This document shows positions 17,527 to 28,181 of a stretch of 64,000 nt of DNA, one piece after another. The notes under the pieces were generated by a model that was not told the origin of the DNA, searched no databases, and was given only the letters and a program-made list of their open reading frames with translations. The DNA comes from Clostridiales bacterium (lineage in GTDB: Bacteria; Bacillota; Clostridia; Christensenellales; CAG-917). A program made the translations under genes and the position numbers. The stretch spans positions 868,001 to 932,000 of the forward strand of contig CP091734.1 in NCBI GenBank assembly GCA_022009995.1. Direction: 5' to 3'. The first letter of the stretch is position 1, and every line of letters starts with the position of its first letter.

Positions 17527-18183
17527 ATGAACAAATTCAAGTCAGCGTTAATAAAAACAGGTAAATTTTTGAGAAAGAACGTTTATTACGTAGTAATCGT
17601 CGTCGCGGTTGCGGCAATCTGCGCGATCGTCGGCGTTACGGTTTCAAAAACCAAACAGGCGAAAAACAGCACGCCCGTCGTCAACGACACGAATATCGAG
17701 AGTCCTCAGGACAAACCCGTGGACAAACCCGTGGACAAACCCGACCCGGTTAAACCCGATCCCGTCGTGTTTATCGTACCCGTCAAAGACAGCGCGGTCG
17801 GCGCAAGTTTTTCGGAAACGGAACTCGTGTTTTCAAAAACGTTGGAACAATGGAGCACGCATAGGGCAATCGACTTCATGGCAGAAGAAGGCGCAAGCGT
17901 ATTTGCGGTATGGGACGGCACGGTGTCCGAAATCGTCAACGATCCGCTTTACGGATACTGCGTGAGCATATCGCACGGGGACGGGCTTGTCACGAAATAT
18001 TGCGGCTTGTCCGACAAGGTCAACGTATCCGTTTCGCAAACGGTGAAGAAAGGCGCGAAAATCGGCGAAATCGGAAACAATATGATTGTCGAAAGCGCGG
18101 ACGGGACGCATCTTCATTTTGAAACCTATAAGGACGGAAAACTCATAAATCCCGAAGATTACTTCGTCCAGAGCGAAAAATAA
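17527..18183 (+). CDS. Membrane-anchored M23 (LytM) peptidase, SpoIIQ-like
   Basis: 218 residues. One N-terminal membrane helix (about residues 18-40), then a Pro/Lys/Asp spacer with PVDKPVDKPDP repeats (about 62-78), then an M23 domain with THRAID, ISHGDGLVTKYCGL and HLHFE. The zinc ligands expected for M23 (H-x3-D and H-x-H) are all present, so it may be active. The arrangement and the HRAIDFMAEEGASVFAVWDG block resemble SpoIIQ, which in sporulating clostridia links mother cell and forespore. The name is inferred; it could be another LytM protein. AGGAGGTCAGT precedes the ATG. Confidence 0.75.
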   Translation: MNKFKSALIKTGKFLRKNVYYVVIVVAVAAICAIVGVTVSKTKQAKNSTPVVNDTNIESPQDKPVDKPVDKPDPVKPDPVVFIVPVKDSAVGASFSETELVFSKTLEQWSTHRAIDFMAEEGASVFAVWDGTVSEIVNDPLYGYCVSISHGDGLVTKYCGLSDKVNVSVSQTVKKGAKIGEIGNNMIVESADGTHLHFETYKDGKLINPEDYFVQSEK

Positions 18184-18192
18184 AAACACTGC

Positions 18193-18220
18193 AAAACACC
18201 CTATTTAGGGTGTTTTTTCA
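18193..18220 (+). terminator. Intrinsic terminator after the M23 gene
   Basis: AACACCC-TATTTA-GGGTGTT followed by TTTT. Confidence 0.8.
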
Positions 18221-18279
18221 TGCAAAAACCGCCGTAATTTCGTTACTTTTTTAACAATACTTAGAAAATAACATAATAC

Positions 18280-18309
18280 TTGACAGCGTAATAAGCCCTG
18301 CGATATAAT
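18280..18309 (+). promoter_or_regulatory. Promoter of the glycerol-3-phosphate operon
   Basis: TTGACA at 18280-18285 and TATAAT at 18304-18309, 18-base spacer. No clear operator is seen. Confidence 0.75.
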
Positions 18310-18355
18310 TAAATTGTCGGTCAGTCGTACGACAAATGCCGACAGAAGGGAAATT

Positions 18356-20151
18356 ATGAAAGAATTTGCAAAAATCGAAAGGGCGGTGCATGCGATTGCG
18401 CCGTCAGTCAACGTATCTAATGAAAACAACTGTGTGGTTCTTCGCGGGGAACTCGACAACTGGGACGACGTCGTCAGGTGCGGCAGGGCTGCCGTCAGCA
18501 AAAAATATCTGGGCGTCATCAACGATATCACGCTTCGCGGTTTCGAACAAAAGGTAAGACTCCCAAAAATCAACGACAAACTTTACGACGGAAGAAAACC
18601 CGACGTCCTTATCGTGGGCGGCGGTATTTCGGGCGCGACGATTGCACACGAGCTTTCAAAATGGCAGCTTGACGTGATGCTTGTCGAAAAGGGATACGAC
18701 GTCGCCGTCGGCGCAACTTCAAGAAACGACGGTTGCGTGCACGTCGGCATCGACCTTACGCCGAAACTCGTCAAACACGATTACCTTATCAAAGGCAACG
18801 CGATGTACGACGAATTATGCGACGATATGGACGTCAAGTTTGAAAGAACCGGGCACATGATGCTATGTATTATAAGTGGGAAAGACTGCTTATGCCCATT
18901 GTCGGACTTTGGTCAAAAATCCTTAAAATCAAAGGAATGAGATATATCGACAGAAAAGAACTGCTGAAAATCGAGCCCGAAGCGGTCGAATGGGCGCGCG
19001 GCGCGTACTATATGCCCACGGGCGGTATGGTTTCGCCGTATAAACTTACGGTCGCGCTTGCGGAACACGCGGCGGAAAACGGCGTGCACGTTTGTCTGAA
19101 CACCGCGGTGCTCGGGATGAAGGTCGAAGACGGCGAAATCAAAAGCGTCGAGACCAACCGCGGCACGATTTATCCGCGACTTGTCATAAACGCGGCGGGC
19201 ACTTACGCCGACGTCATTGCCGATATGGCGGGTGACAGAACGTTTACCATTCACCCGAGAAAGGGTATTGATGTTATTCTGGACAAGAAAAAGGGCAATC
19301 TCGCGCATACGTCGATGTCGAAAATGCCGTTTGTCCACGTTCCCGCAAACTGGAAGGAAACGAAAGGCAAAGAAGGGTTGCTCAAAACCCTTATGAAAGG
19401 AAAAAGCCTGAACGAAACGCAAAAGACGCATACCAAAGGCGGCGGCGTTATTCATACCGTAGACAACAACGTATTGCTTGGGCCTAATGCAATCGAAGTG
19501 CCCGACCGTGAAGATTTTACGACGGATATGGAAAGCATTCAGGACATCGTTACGAAACAAAAAATCATACAGGACAAACTCGGTATGGGCGACGTCATCA
19601 CGTACTTTGCAGGCGAACGTCCCGCAACGTATGAGGAAGACTTCGTCGTGCGCCGCGGTATATTCACGAAAAACATCATCGAGGTCGCGGGGATTCAGTC
19701 CCCCGGCATTACGACCGCGCCCGCCGTTGCGAAAGACGTCGAAAGATGGGCGATTATGTTCCTTGGAAAACAAGAGAAAGTCAAGGTCAACGAAAACTAC
19801 AATCCGAAACATAAAAGCGTGCCGCACCTTGCCGATATGAGCGAAGAAGAACGGAACGAACTTATTAAGAAAAATCCCGCTTACGGCGAGATCGTTTGCC
19901 GTTGCGAGGAAATCTCGAAGGGCGAAATTCTGGACGCCGTCAGAAGCGCGGTGCCTGTATATACGGTTGACGCGATAAAGCGCAGAGTGCGTCCCGGTAT
20001 GGGCAGATGCCAGGGCGGGTTCTGCGGTCCGACGGTTGTAAAAATCCTTGCGGAAGAAAAAGGCTGCTCCGTTGAGGAAATTACAAAAGGCAACGATTAC
20101 AGCGTGATTTTATACAATAAAACCAAAAAGGGGGCTGAAACTAATGTATGA
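18356..20151 (+). CDS. FAD-dependent glycerol-3-phosphate dehydrogenase-like oxidoreductase with [2Fe-2S] BFD-like domain (one frameshift)
   Basis: The first ~75 residues are a small alpha/beta segment. The FAD Rossmann motif is DVLIVGGGISGATIAHELS, followed by a DAO-type domain. The C-terminal BFD-like domain has CRC and CQGGFC, four Cys for an iron-sulfur cluster. Near 18862 one base is missing; restored, it reads GHMM then MYYKWERLLMPIVGLW. Length ~598. This layout matches the anaerobic GlpA-like protein of clostridial glycerol operons, oxidising glycerol 3-phosphate to dihydroxyacetone phosphate. The next gene overlaps by 8 bp. Confidence 0.85.
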
Positions 20152-21390
20152 TACGGTAGTTATCGGCGGCGGCCCCGCCGGTCTTGCAGCGGCAATTTCC
20201 GCAAATAAAGAAGGCGCAAAAGTATTGCTTATCGAGCGCGAGCCGAAACTCGGCGGTATCCTGAAACAGTGCATACACGACGGCTTCGGACTTATCACTT
20301 TCAAGGAAAAACTTTCGGGGCCTGAATACTCCGAAAGGTTCATCGATAAACTTTTTGAAACCGACGTCGAAGTCAAACTTCTGACGTTCGTCACGAAAAT
20401 CGAAAAAACCGAAAACGGCTTCACGATTTACTTTGTCAACAGAGACGGCGCAAGCCACGTTTCGACAAAAACCATCGTCCTTGCAACGGGTTGCAGGGAA
20501 AGAACCGCAAGGCAGATTTTCATACAAGGCACCCGTCCGTCGGGCGTATTCACCGCGGGCACGGCGCAAAACTACGTCAACCTTATGGGCGAAATGCCCA
20601 CGAAACGTTGCGTGATTCTGGGCAGCGGCGACATCGGCCTTATCATGGCGCGCCGCCTGACGCTCGAAGGCGCGAAAGTCCTGGGCGTTTACGAAGTGAA
20701 ACCGACGCCGTCGGGACTTACGAGAAACATTCATCAGTGCCTTATCGACTTTGATATTCCTTTGCATTTGTCGCACACGGTCACCCGCGTTTTCGGCGAA
20801 GACAGGCTCACCACCGTCGAGGTTGCGAAAGTCGACGAAAAAATGCAGCCGATTAAGGGCACGGAAGAAATTATCGAGTGCGACGCGCTTATCCTGTCCG
20901 TCGGACTTATCCCCGAAAACGAACTTGCCGAAAGCCTGGACGTCGATATTAACCGCCGTACGAAAGGCCCCGTCTGCGATCAGAATTATATGACGAGCGT
21001 CGAAGGTATTTATTCCGCGGGCAACTGCCTGCACGTCAACGACCTTGTCGATTACGTCACGGAAACGCTCTCGAAGCGGGCAGAAACAGCGCGCATTACG
21101 AAAAACGCGCAAGAAAATACGTGCCGCTTTCAATCGACAACAACTTTTTGTATATCGTGCCGACCGTGCTTGACGTAAACGGCGACACGTCCGACGTCAC
21201 GGTTTACTTCCGCGCGTCGCGCGATATGAAAAACGCAAGGCTTAGACTCAGCGTCGACGGCAAAGAAGTCATGACCAAAAAGTATCAGGCGGTACGCCCG
21301 CCCGAAATGGAAAGGCTCAAAATCAATTTCAAAGACTTCGGCGTGAACGAGAATTCCAAGGTGGAATTCACGCTTTTCGAGGAGGAATGA
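20144..21390 (+). CDS. NAD(P)/FAD-dependent oxidoreductase of the glycerol operon (one frameshift)
   Basis: Pyridine nucleotide-disulfide reductase-like fold: DTVVIGGGPAGLAAAISANKEG for FAD and CVILGSGDIGLIMARRL for NAD(P). A base is lost near 21072; corrected, the chain continues AGRNSAHYEKRARKYVPLS and ends in a ~85-residue beta-sandwich-like tail (21121-21390). It is found between GlpA-like and DUF1667 proteins in Firmicutes and Thermotogae and probably passes electrons from the GlpA-like subunit. Confidence 0.83.
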
Positions 21391-21392
21391 TT

Positions 21393-21755
21393 ATGAAAGA
21401 ACTCGTATGTATCGTTTGTCCCAACAGCTGCAAACTTTCGATATCCGAAAACGGCGAAGTAACGGGTGCGCGTTGCCCGCGCGGCAAAAAATTCGCGACG
21501 GAAGAACTGACCTGTCCGAAACGCACCGTTTGCACGACGGTCGCGACGGTTTTTGACGACTATCCCGTTTTGCCCGTCCGCACGGAAACCGAAATTCCCA
21601 AGGATAAAATCCCCGCGCTTATGGAACTTGTCAACAATTTCACGCTGAAAAAACGCGTGGCGCGCGGCGAGGTCGTCATCGAAAACGTGCTCGATACGGG
21701 CGTGAACCTTATCAGCACCTCGAATATGCTTTACGATTATTTTGTAAAAATATAA
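21393..21755 (+). CDS. DUF1667 protein of the glycerol operon
   Basis: About 120 residues. The N-terminal motif LVCIVCPNSCKLSISE with further Cys in GARCPRGKKF and LTCPKRTVC gives five or six conserved cysteines, likely an Fe-S or zinc site. DUF1667 proteins accompany the two oxidoreductases above and may be an electron-transfer subunit. The start at 21393 is preferred over the ATG at 21387 because GAGGAGG then has normal spacing. Confidence 0.85.
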   Translation: MKELVCIVCPNSCKLSISENGEVTGARCPRGKKFATEELTCPKRTVCTTVATVFDDYPVLPVRTETEIPKDKIPALMELVNNFTLKKRVARGEVVIENVLDTGVNLISTSNMLYDYFVKI

Positions 21756-21774
21756 TTATAAAGGGGAAAAAATT

Positions 21775-23334
21775 ATGAAATACGGACCTTTGGCATTAAG
21801 TTTCGACTTCGGCACGCAGAGCGTGCGCGCCATACTTTTCGATAAGACAGGCGAAATCAGAGGCAAAGAAAAAATCGATTATAAACGCCCGTATTTTTCG
21901 GTAAAGCCCGGCTATTGCGAACAGACCGCCGATTTTTACTGGGATAATATGTGCACCGTTTCAAAGATGCTCAAAGAATCTTCGGGCGAACTTTGGAACG
22001 ATATCGTCGCAATGAGCGTAACGTCTTTGCGCGACGTCATCACGTGCCTGGACAAAAACAACAATCCGTTAAGACCATTTATTTTGTACCTTGACGGAAG
22101 AAGGGTTGAAAATCCGCTTGATTATATGCCGTCCGGGAAGAAAAAACTCGTAAGGCTTGCGGGGGCGCTCGATATGTGCGCCGCTCAGTACGCTGCGACT
22201 TTTTCAAACTGGCTTGCCATTAACGAGCCGAATATCTGGTCAAGAACGAAAAAAGTCGTAATGCTCCCGACGTATATCCATTATAAACTGTTGGGAAAAC
22301 TTTGCGACAGCGTTGCGAATCAGGTTGGGCACGTCCCGTTCAATTACAAGAAAAAAGAGTGGATGCAACCGTCCGAAATGACCTATTTCATTTTCGGCAG
22401 CATCAGACCCGATATGCTTGTGCAGGACCTTAAAAAGCCGTGTGAAGTTATGGGATACATATCAAAAGAAGTCGCCGAAATCACGGGGCTTCCGGAGGGG
22501 CTTCCCGTTATCGCGTCGGGCGCGGACAAGGCGTGCGAAACTCTTGCGGTAGGTTGCGATGGCCCCGACGTCGCCGCAATATCCATGGGCACCGCCGCAA
22601 GTATCGAAATCACGACTGAAAAATACGTGGAGCCGCAACCGTTTTTGCCGGCGTATCCGTCGATTTATCAGGACAAATATAACCCGGAAGTCCTTATTTT
22701 CCGCGGTTACTGGATGATCAGCTGGTTCAAAAACGAGTTCGCGCATAAGGAGCTTGTCGAAGCGTCGGAGCGCGGCGTTATCCCCGAAAAACTGCTGGAC
22801 GAACATTTGCGCGACGTCCCCGCGGGTTCGGACGGGCTTATCCTGCAACCTTTCTGGTCGCCGGGCACGTCAAATCCCGAGGCGAAGGGCGCGGTCATCG
22901 GTTTTGCAGACTACCACACGCGCGTGCACGTTTATCGCGCTATTATCGAAGGCATTGGATTTGCGCTGTACGACGCGCTTAAATCAATGGAAAAACGCGC
23001 GGGCTACGATATTAAACGCATTATGGTGTCGGGCGGCGGCGCAAATTCGGAAGAAGTGTGCCAGATTACCGCCGACTTGTTCGGTTGCAAAGTGCAAAAA
23101 ATTCAGACGTACGAAACGTCCGCTCTCGGCGCGGCGATGGCGTCGTTTACCGGCGTAGGGGAATATAAACAGCTTTCGGACGCGGTGAAGAGTATGTCGC
23201 ACATCACTTACGAGTACGTGCCGAACAAGGAAAATCACGAGATTTATCGCAAACTTTACGACAGAGTTTATCGCAAACTTTACGACGCCAACAAAAAATT
23301 CTACAAAGAAATCCGCGAAATCATCAAACATTAA
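21775..23334 (+). CDS. FGGY-family carbohydrate kinase, probably glycerol kinase role
   Basis: 519 residues, intact. ATPase fold with N-terminal FDFGTQSVRAILFD (phosphate 1), MGTAASIEIT (phosphate 2) and VSGGGANSEEVCQITADLFG (adenosine motif). FGGY kinases phosphorylate glycerol, xylulose, fuculose and others. Residues alone do not fix the substrate; the three upstream genes make glycerol the best guess. A direct repeat DRVYRKLYD sits near the C-terminus. Closed by a terminator. Confidence 0.8.
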   Translation: MKYGPLALSFDFGTQSVRAILFDKTGEIRGKEKIDYKRPYFSVKPGYCEQTADFYWDNMCTVSKMLKESSGELWNDIVAMSVTSLRDVITCLDKNNNPLRPFILYLDGRRVENPLDYMPSGKKKLVRLAGALDMCAAQYAATFSNWLAINEPNIWSRTKKVVMLPTYIHYKLLGKLCDSVANQVGHVPFNYKKKEWMQPSEMTYFIFGSIRPDMLVQDLKKPCEVMGYISKEVAEITGLPEGLPVIASGADKACETLAVGCDGPDVAAISMGTAASIEITTEKYVEPQPFLPAYPSIYQDKYNPEVLIFRGYWMISWFKNEFAHKELVEASERGVIPEKLLDEHLRDVPAGSDGLILQPFWSPGTSNPEAKGAVIGFADYHTRVHVYRAIIEGIGFALYDALKSMEKRAGYDIKRIMVSGGGANSEEVCQITADLFGCKVQKIQTYETSALGAAMASFTGVGEYKQLSDAVKSMSHITYEYVPNKENHEIYRKLYDRVYRKLYDANKKFYKEIREIIKH

Positions 23335-23366
23335 AAGCGGAAATATGCACATATCGGCATAAATAA

Positions 23367-23392
23367 AAAGGGCAGACTTTCGTCTGTCCTTA
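23367..23392. terminator. Terminator between convergent FGGY kinase and spoVG
   Basis: AGGGCAGAC-TTTC-GTCTGTCCT with A-run and T-rich flanks; usable from both sides. Confidence 0.75.
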
Positions 23393-23409
23393 ATTATTTG
23401 CTCACAAGA

Positions 23410-23688
23410 TCACGCGTTGTTTTCGTCTTCGCGCAGCGCCTTTTCGTACGCTTCCAGAACGCGGGTTTTGATAAGTTCGCGCGTTTCGGTGTTGATGGGG
23501 TGCGCGATATCCTTATATTCACCGTCGGGCGTTTTTCTGGACGGCATCGCAATGAAGTTGCCGTCGTTACCTTCGATAATTTTGATGTCGTGAATCACAA
23601 AACAGTCGTCGATAATTATCGAGGCGACCGCGCGGAACTTGGTTTCGTCGCGTTTTATAAGCCTGATTCGTATGTCTGATATGTTCAT
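23410..23688 (-). CDS. spoVG: SpoVG RNA-binding regulator
   Basis: 92 residues. MNISDIRIRLI, FVIHDIKIIEG, FIAMPSRKTPDGEYKDIAHPIN are the diagnostic SpoVG blocks. SpoVG is a small nucleic-acid-binding regulator of septation, sporulation and virulence traits in Firmicutes and also occurs in non-sporulators. The start codon is preceded by GGAGGGAT. Divergent from murC with 121 bp between. Confidence 0.96.
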   Translation of the reverse strand: MNISDIRIRLIKRDETKFRAVASIIIDDCFVIHDIKIIEGNDGNFIAMPSRKTPDGEYKDIAHPINTETRELIKTRVLEAYEKALREDENNA

Positions 23689-23774
23689 GTTTATCCCTCC
23701 GCAACATATAATTTAAGATAATTTTACAAGGTTTTTCCCAATAATGCAATACTTTTTTGTATTTTTTCTCGTTA

Positions 23775-23804
23775 TTGTCAAAAAATCGGCGGCAATCATA
23801 TAAT
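23775..23804 (+). promoter_or_regulatory. Promoter abutting murC
   Basis: TTGTCA at 23775-23780 and TATAAT at 23799-23804, spacer 18. The predicted transcription start (about 23811) coincides with the murC ATG at 23810, and no Shine-Dalgarno is present. Confidence 0.65.
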
Positions 23805-23809
23805 GCCGT

Positions 23810-25166
23810 ATGATTTTTTTAAGCGGAAAAAAAGTGCATTTTATAGGCGTCGGGGGCGCGTCGATGAGCGCGCTCATAAGGTGGGCGAAGTCGTACGGGG
23901 CGAAAGTTTCGGGAAGCGACGGGGCGTATTCCAAAACACTTTCGGGACTTATTGAAGACGGCTTTGACGTGTACGTCGGCACAGACGAAAAGAGAATTGA
24001 TGACGTCGATATCGTCGTTTACACGTCGGCGGTGAGCGATGAAAATCCCGAACTTTCCCGCGCGCGAACGCTCAAAAAAACAGTTGTCGAGCGGCACGAT
24101 TTTCTGGGACTTCTCAGCGAAAATTTCAAAAAGGTTATCGCCGTTTCCGGCACTCACGGCAAAACCACGGTAACGTCTTTAATCGCCGCGATTTTGAAAT
24201 ATTCGGGCAAAAAATTCACCGCGCACATAGGCGGATTTTCAAACGATCTGGGCGGGAATTTCGTAAGAACCGGCGACGAAATTCTTGTGACGGAAGCGTG
24301 CGAATACAAGGGACATTTCCTGTCGCTGCACCCCGATATCCTTGCGATTCTGAACGTGGAGTGCGATCACCCGGACTGCATAAACACGTTGTCGGACGCA
24401 TTGTCGCTTTTTGCCGAGTTTGCACGAAACGTGCCGAATAACGGCTTAATAATCAAATTCAAACGTAAAGTACTGTGATTTGCATATATGCAAAAATGTG
24501 CATATTGAAAACTTTGGCGGCGCGGACGCGAAATGGCAGGTGGAAAACATATATTCGCACGGGGGAATATGTGAATATGATATCCTGAGAAACCGAGAAT
24601 ACTATATGCGAGTCCGCCCTGCGCTTTTAGGGCGACACAACGTGAAAAACGTCCTTGCCGCGGTTGCCGTTTGCGACGCGCTTTCGATTGACAAAAACGT
24701 AATAAAGAAAGCCCTTGAAAACTTCAAGGGAGTCAAACGCCGCCTTGAAAAAACGGGGGAAGTAAACGGCGCGGACGTGTACGTCGATTACGCCCATCAC
24801 CCGTCGGAAATAACGGCGTCGATAAGCGCGATTAAACCCGTTGCGAAGAACAGGCTTTTCGTGATTTTTCAGCCGCATACTTTCAGCCGTACGGCAAAGT
24901 ATTTTCAGGAATTCGCATTATCGTTCAACGCTGCCGACGAAGTATGGTTCGTCCCGACCTATCCCGCGCGCGAAAAGGAATCGGACGGGAAAACGTCTTT
25001 CGATTTGTTCAGATACGTCGACGAAAACGTGCGCCCCGCCGAATACGTGAAAGATTTCGTGACGGCGGCGAAAAAAATCAAGGAAACGGCAAGAGCCGGC
25101 GACGTAATAATGATTCTGGGTGCCGGCGACGTCGACATCATCGCAGACCTTCTGAAAGAGCAATAG
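23810..25166 (+). CDS. murC: UDP-N-acetylmuramate-L-alanine ligase (one frameshift)
   Basis: The Mur ligase of cytoplasmic peptidoglycan synthesis. N-terminal nucleotide loop VHFIGVGGASMSALIRWA, ATP loop AVSGTHGKTTVTSLIAA, EACEYKGHFL and NVECDHPD in the middle, then LGRHNVKNVLAAVAVCDAL and DYAHHPSEI at the C-terminal domain. The frame is lost near 24455; restoring one base gives LIINSNVKYCDLHICKNVHIENFG. Length ~452, normal. No RBS, possibly leaderless. Confidence 0.94.
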
Positions 25167-25229
25167 GTTTCCAAAAGAAAAAACAGAATTAAGCCGAAAG
25201 AAGAAGCGAGTGAACACAATAAATAGTAA

Positions 25230-25274
25230 AGCCTTGGAAATTGAGCGAACGCGAAAAACCTCCAAGGCTTTTTT
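25230..25274 (+). terminator. Terminator after murC
   Basis: AGCCTTGGA (25230-25238) pairs with TCCAAGGCT (25261-25269), followed by TTTTT. The loop is long, 22 bases. Confidence 0.65.
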
Positions 25275-25604
25275 GCGGGAAGAGAAGAAATTGAGAGTAA
25301 ACTGCATAAATATTGACATTATGCATAAAAACTGCATAAAAACAACAAGGTGAACAACGAGAAAGAAAAAGGAGATAAAAACGGGTTTTCTGCTGTATCA
25401 ATTTATTGTGTTGAAGCAAAGCAGAATATAAGATGGTAAAATATAGTCATATAAACTACTTATAATATATAAATAGCGCGGGAAACGGCGAAAAACGCGC
25501 GGAAAATGCGAAAAGAATCGCCCAAAAAGCATAAACAAGAGTGAGTAAAAATATATACATTTGCATAAAAAACAAAAAAATAAATAAAAAATAATTAAAA
25601 ATTG

Positions 25605-25633
25605 TTTACAGATTGGCTAAGTACCTTTATAAT
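25605..25633 (+). promoter_or_regulatory. Promoter of the opp operon
   Basis: TTTACA at 25605-25610 and TATAAT at 25628-25633 with a 17-base spacer. It gives a 5' leader of about 158 bases before oppA, longer than usual here. Confidence 0.78.
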
Positions 25634-25797
25634 AGAAACATCATAATTTGTCAGAATACTTTGATAAAGTCCGCAAAAAAACGCAGACGAGACGGACGAG
25701 AAACGCAGTCAACACATAAGTATCCGGCAAAAATGAAAAGGCAGACACCAACAATGTTGGCAAAATTTCCAAAGATATTTTTTAGGAGGTAAAAAAC

Positions 25798-28085
25798 ATG
25801 AAGCAAAGAAAATTAGTTGTTGCATTGGCTGTGATTTTGGTTCTTGTTCTTGCAATCGGTGTTCTTACCGCGTGCAAAAAAGAAGAAAAGATCCCGTACG
25901 AAGCCATTGATGACAATGATATTGTTAAGGATTTGACATACGGTGTTGATTATAAAACATTGTATGATCAATTTGGCAAAGAAGCCGACGCATCTAAACT
26001 TACGTTTAAGAGTAATGGTTTGGCATACCAAACGTTTAGTGATGGCAAAGAGTATGAACTTGGACTTGACTTTGACGATGGCAATGGTATACAAATCCAA
26101 AAACGAAGGCGAATACGTAAAATGGTGGAAAGCGTTCATTCAACGCTGGAACTATTTGCTGCCGGAAGTGCCCCTTTACAGCAACCAATATTATGATGTG
26201 TTTGACGCTCGAGTAATCGACAAACAATCTGTTATCGACCATCCGACCAACCCGTATTGGAGCGTAGCAAATGCGCTTATTGATTGGAAAGCTGCTGCCG
26301 GCAACGCAGACAAAAAGATCATTATCGGCAATACGACGGAACTTTCAGGCAGGCTTCGCCTTTCAAATTTTGGTGTAAGCAGCCCTGCGGCTTCCGATTA
26401 CGATATCGATGGTTTGATCAACGGTTATTCCACGGTTGTCGCAAACAAAGTTGGCGATTATCAATATGATAGCACCGTTGTTGAAAGTCACGAAGATAAG
26501 GTAAACGCAGACGGTACTCGTACGTTCACCGTTAAGATTAAGAATGACCTTAAATTCTCCGACGGTACTCCCATCACTGCAAAGAACTTCCTCTACTATT
26601 TGATGGCGTTCAGCACTCCGATCACCGCAACGAAAGAAGGTGGCGGAAGCAATACTGCAGGACAGGCTTACGTTGGATATAAAGAGTATTCGCAATTTGA
26701 CGGAACAAACGACGGCAAAAATATTTACAAGAAAGACAAAGACGGCAAAGATACTTCCGAAGTTGATTATACGATTTCCAAAAAGTTCAAAGGCGTACGT
26801 CTTATTGATGAATATACCTATTCTCTGACTGCAACCGAAGATTACGCAACGTACTTCTATGGCATCGCGCTCGCAGGTCTTTCTCCGACGGCGAAGGCTA
26901 TGTATATGGGCAATAATGACGTCAAAGACGATGGCGACGGTTGCTACATTGTTGAAGCAGAAAATGCAGCAGACAAATTCTATAACACCAAGACCGAAGA
27001 TAAAGTAACGTCATATACGTTTGCATCTTATATCAGAAAATCCGCATCCAACACCAATCAAGCAGATGAGGCCAAAATCCCGTTCACCGGCGCATACAAG
27101 ATTGATAATTACGACAAAGCAAAAAAAGAATGCACACTTGTTCGCAACGATCAATACAAGGGCAACTTCGAAGGCCAAAAAGGCGGATTTGATAAGATTG
27201 TGTACGTTCAAATAGTTTCTGAAACTCAACTTACGCAATTAGAACAAACAAGTCAACGTTGTTGCAGGCATCACCGGAGGTACCGATACCGATGCTGCAT
27301 TGAAACTTGTCAGAGAAAAATCCGATAGTTTTGCTTCTGTCGACTATGCTCGTGCGGGTTACGGCAAACTCGGATTCCGTTCCGACTTTGGTCCCGTTAT
27401 GTTCCAAGAAGTCAGACAAGCAATCGCATATTCAATCGATCGTCCTGCATTTGCAAAACAATTTAACGGCGGTTACGGCGGTGTCGTCGACGGTCCCTAC
27501 TACACCGGTGCATGGATGTACAAAAAAGCCGTAGAAGAAGGAATGAAACTTGACGTTTACACTGCGTCGGTGGACTCTGCAATCGACGTGTTGGAAGAAG
27601 GCGGCTGGACGTACAACTACAAAGGCGAAAAATATAAAGCTGGCGACGGCATTCGTTACAAGAAATTAAGCGGTGCCGAACTTACCTACAACAACTTGCA
27701 TTTTGCTTCTCAAGACGGCAAATACAAGACCTACAAACTTGGCGGCGCATATTATATGCCTTTGGTTATCAACTGGTTCGGCACCACGCCCAACCCGTTT
27801 ACCGATCAGCTTATTTCGAGCTGGGCAACGTCATCTGCGCTTCAACAAATCGGCATGGCAGTTCAATACAAACTCGGTGACTTTACGCCGATGCTTGCTG
27901 AACTCTATCAAGATGAAGGATCTGGCTACAACGGTGTTGCAACTTACAATGCATTCAACTTTGCAACCGGTTATAACTCTGCCGCATACGATTATTCGTT
28001 CAATTGCAGCATTGAGCCGAATTTATTTGAGAACTCTCAGTGGTACATCAAGGATGCAGCCGACTACTACTATATTTCCAAATAA
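25798..28085 (+). CDS. oppA: Oligopeptide-type substrate-binding lipoprotein, SBP family 5 (two frameshifts)
   Basis: Signal peptide MKQRKLVVALAVILVLVLAI ends in the lipobox LTAC, so the protein is a membrane-anchored lipoprotein. The mature chain shows SBP_bac_5 features: TRTFTVKIKNDLKFSDGTPITAKNFLY in the first lobe and FQEVRQAIAYSIDRPAF in the second. Breaks near 26090 and 27245 each need one base. Restored length ~762, longer than the typical 540-600, mainly through inserted Lys/Asp/Gly-rich segments. It delivers peptides (or other solutes) to the permease encoded next. RBS is AGGAGG. Confidence 0.88.
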
Positions 28086-28181
28086 TCTGTAATTGATTTG
28101 AAAATTAGTTAAAATCATCGCGACAAAGGGGGAGCGTAACTGCTCCCCTAAAGTCGTGTAAATGAGCAAATGGAGTAAACA

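Larger units (their letters stand above)
25167..25797. other. Gene-free 630-bp control region before the opp operon
   Basis: Holds the murC terminator, then an AT-rich stretch with TGCATAA at 25303, its reverse complement TTATGCA at 25319, and TGCATAA again at 25333 and 25562. The opp promoter at 25605-25633 and a ~160-base leader follow. No ORF or known riboswitch is recognised. Confidence 0.6.
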
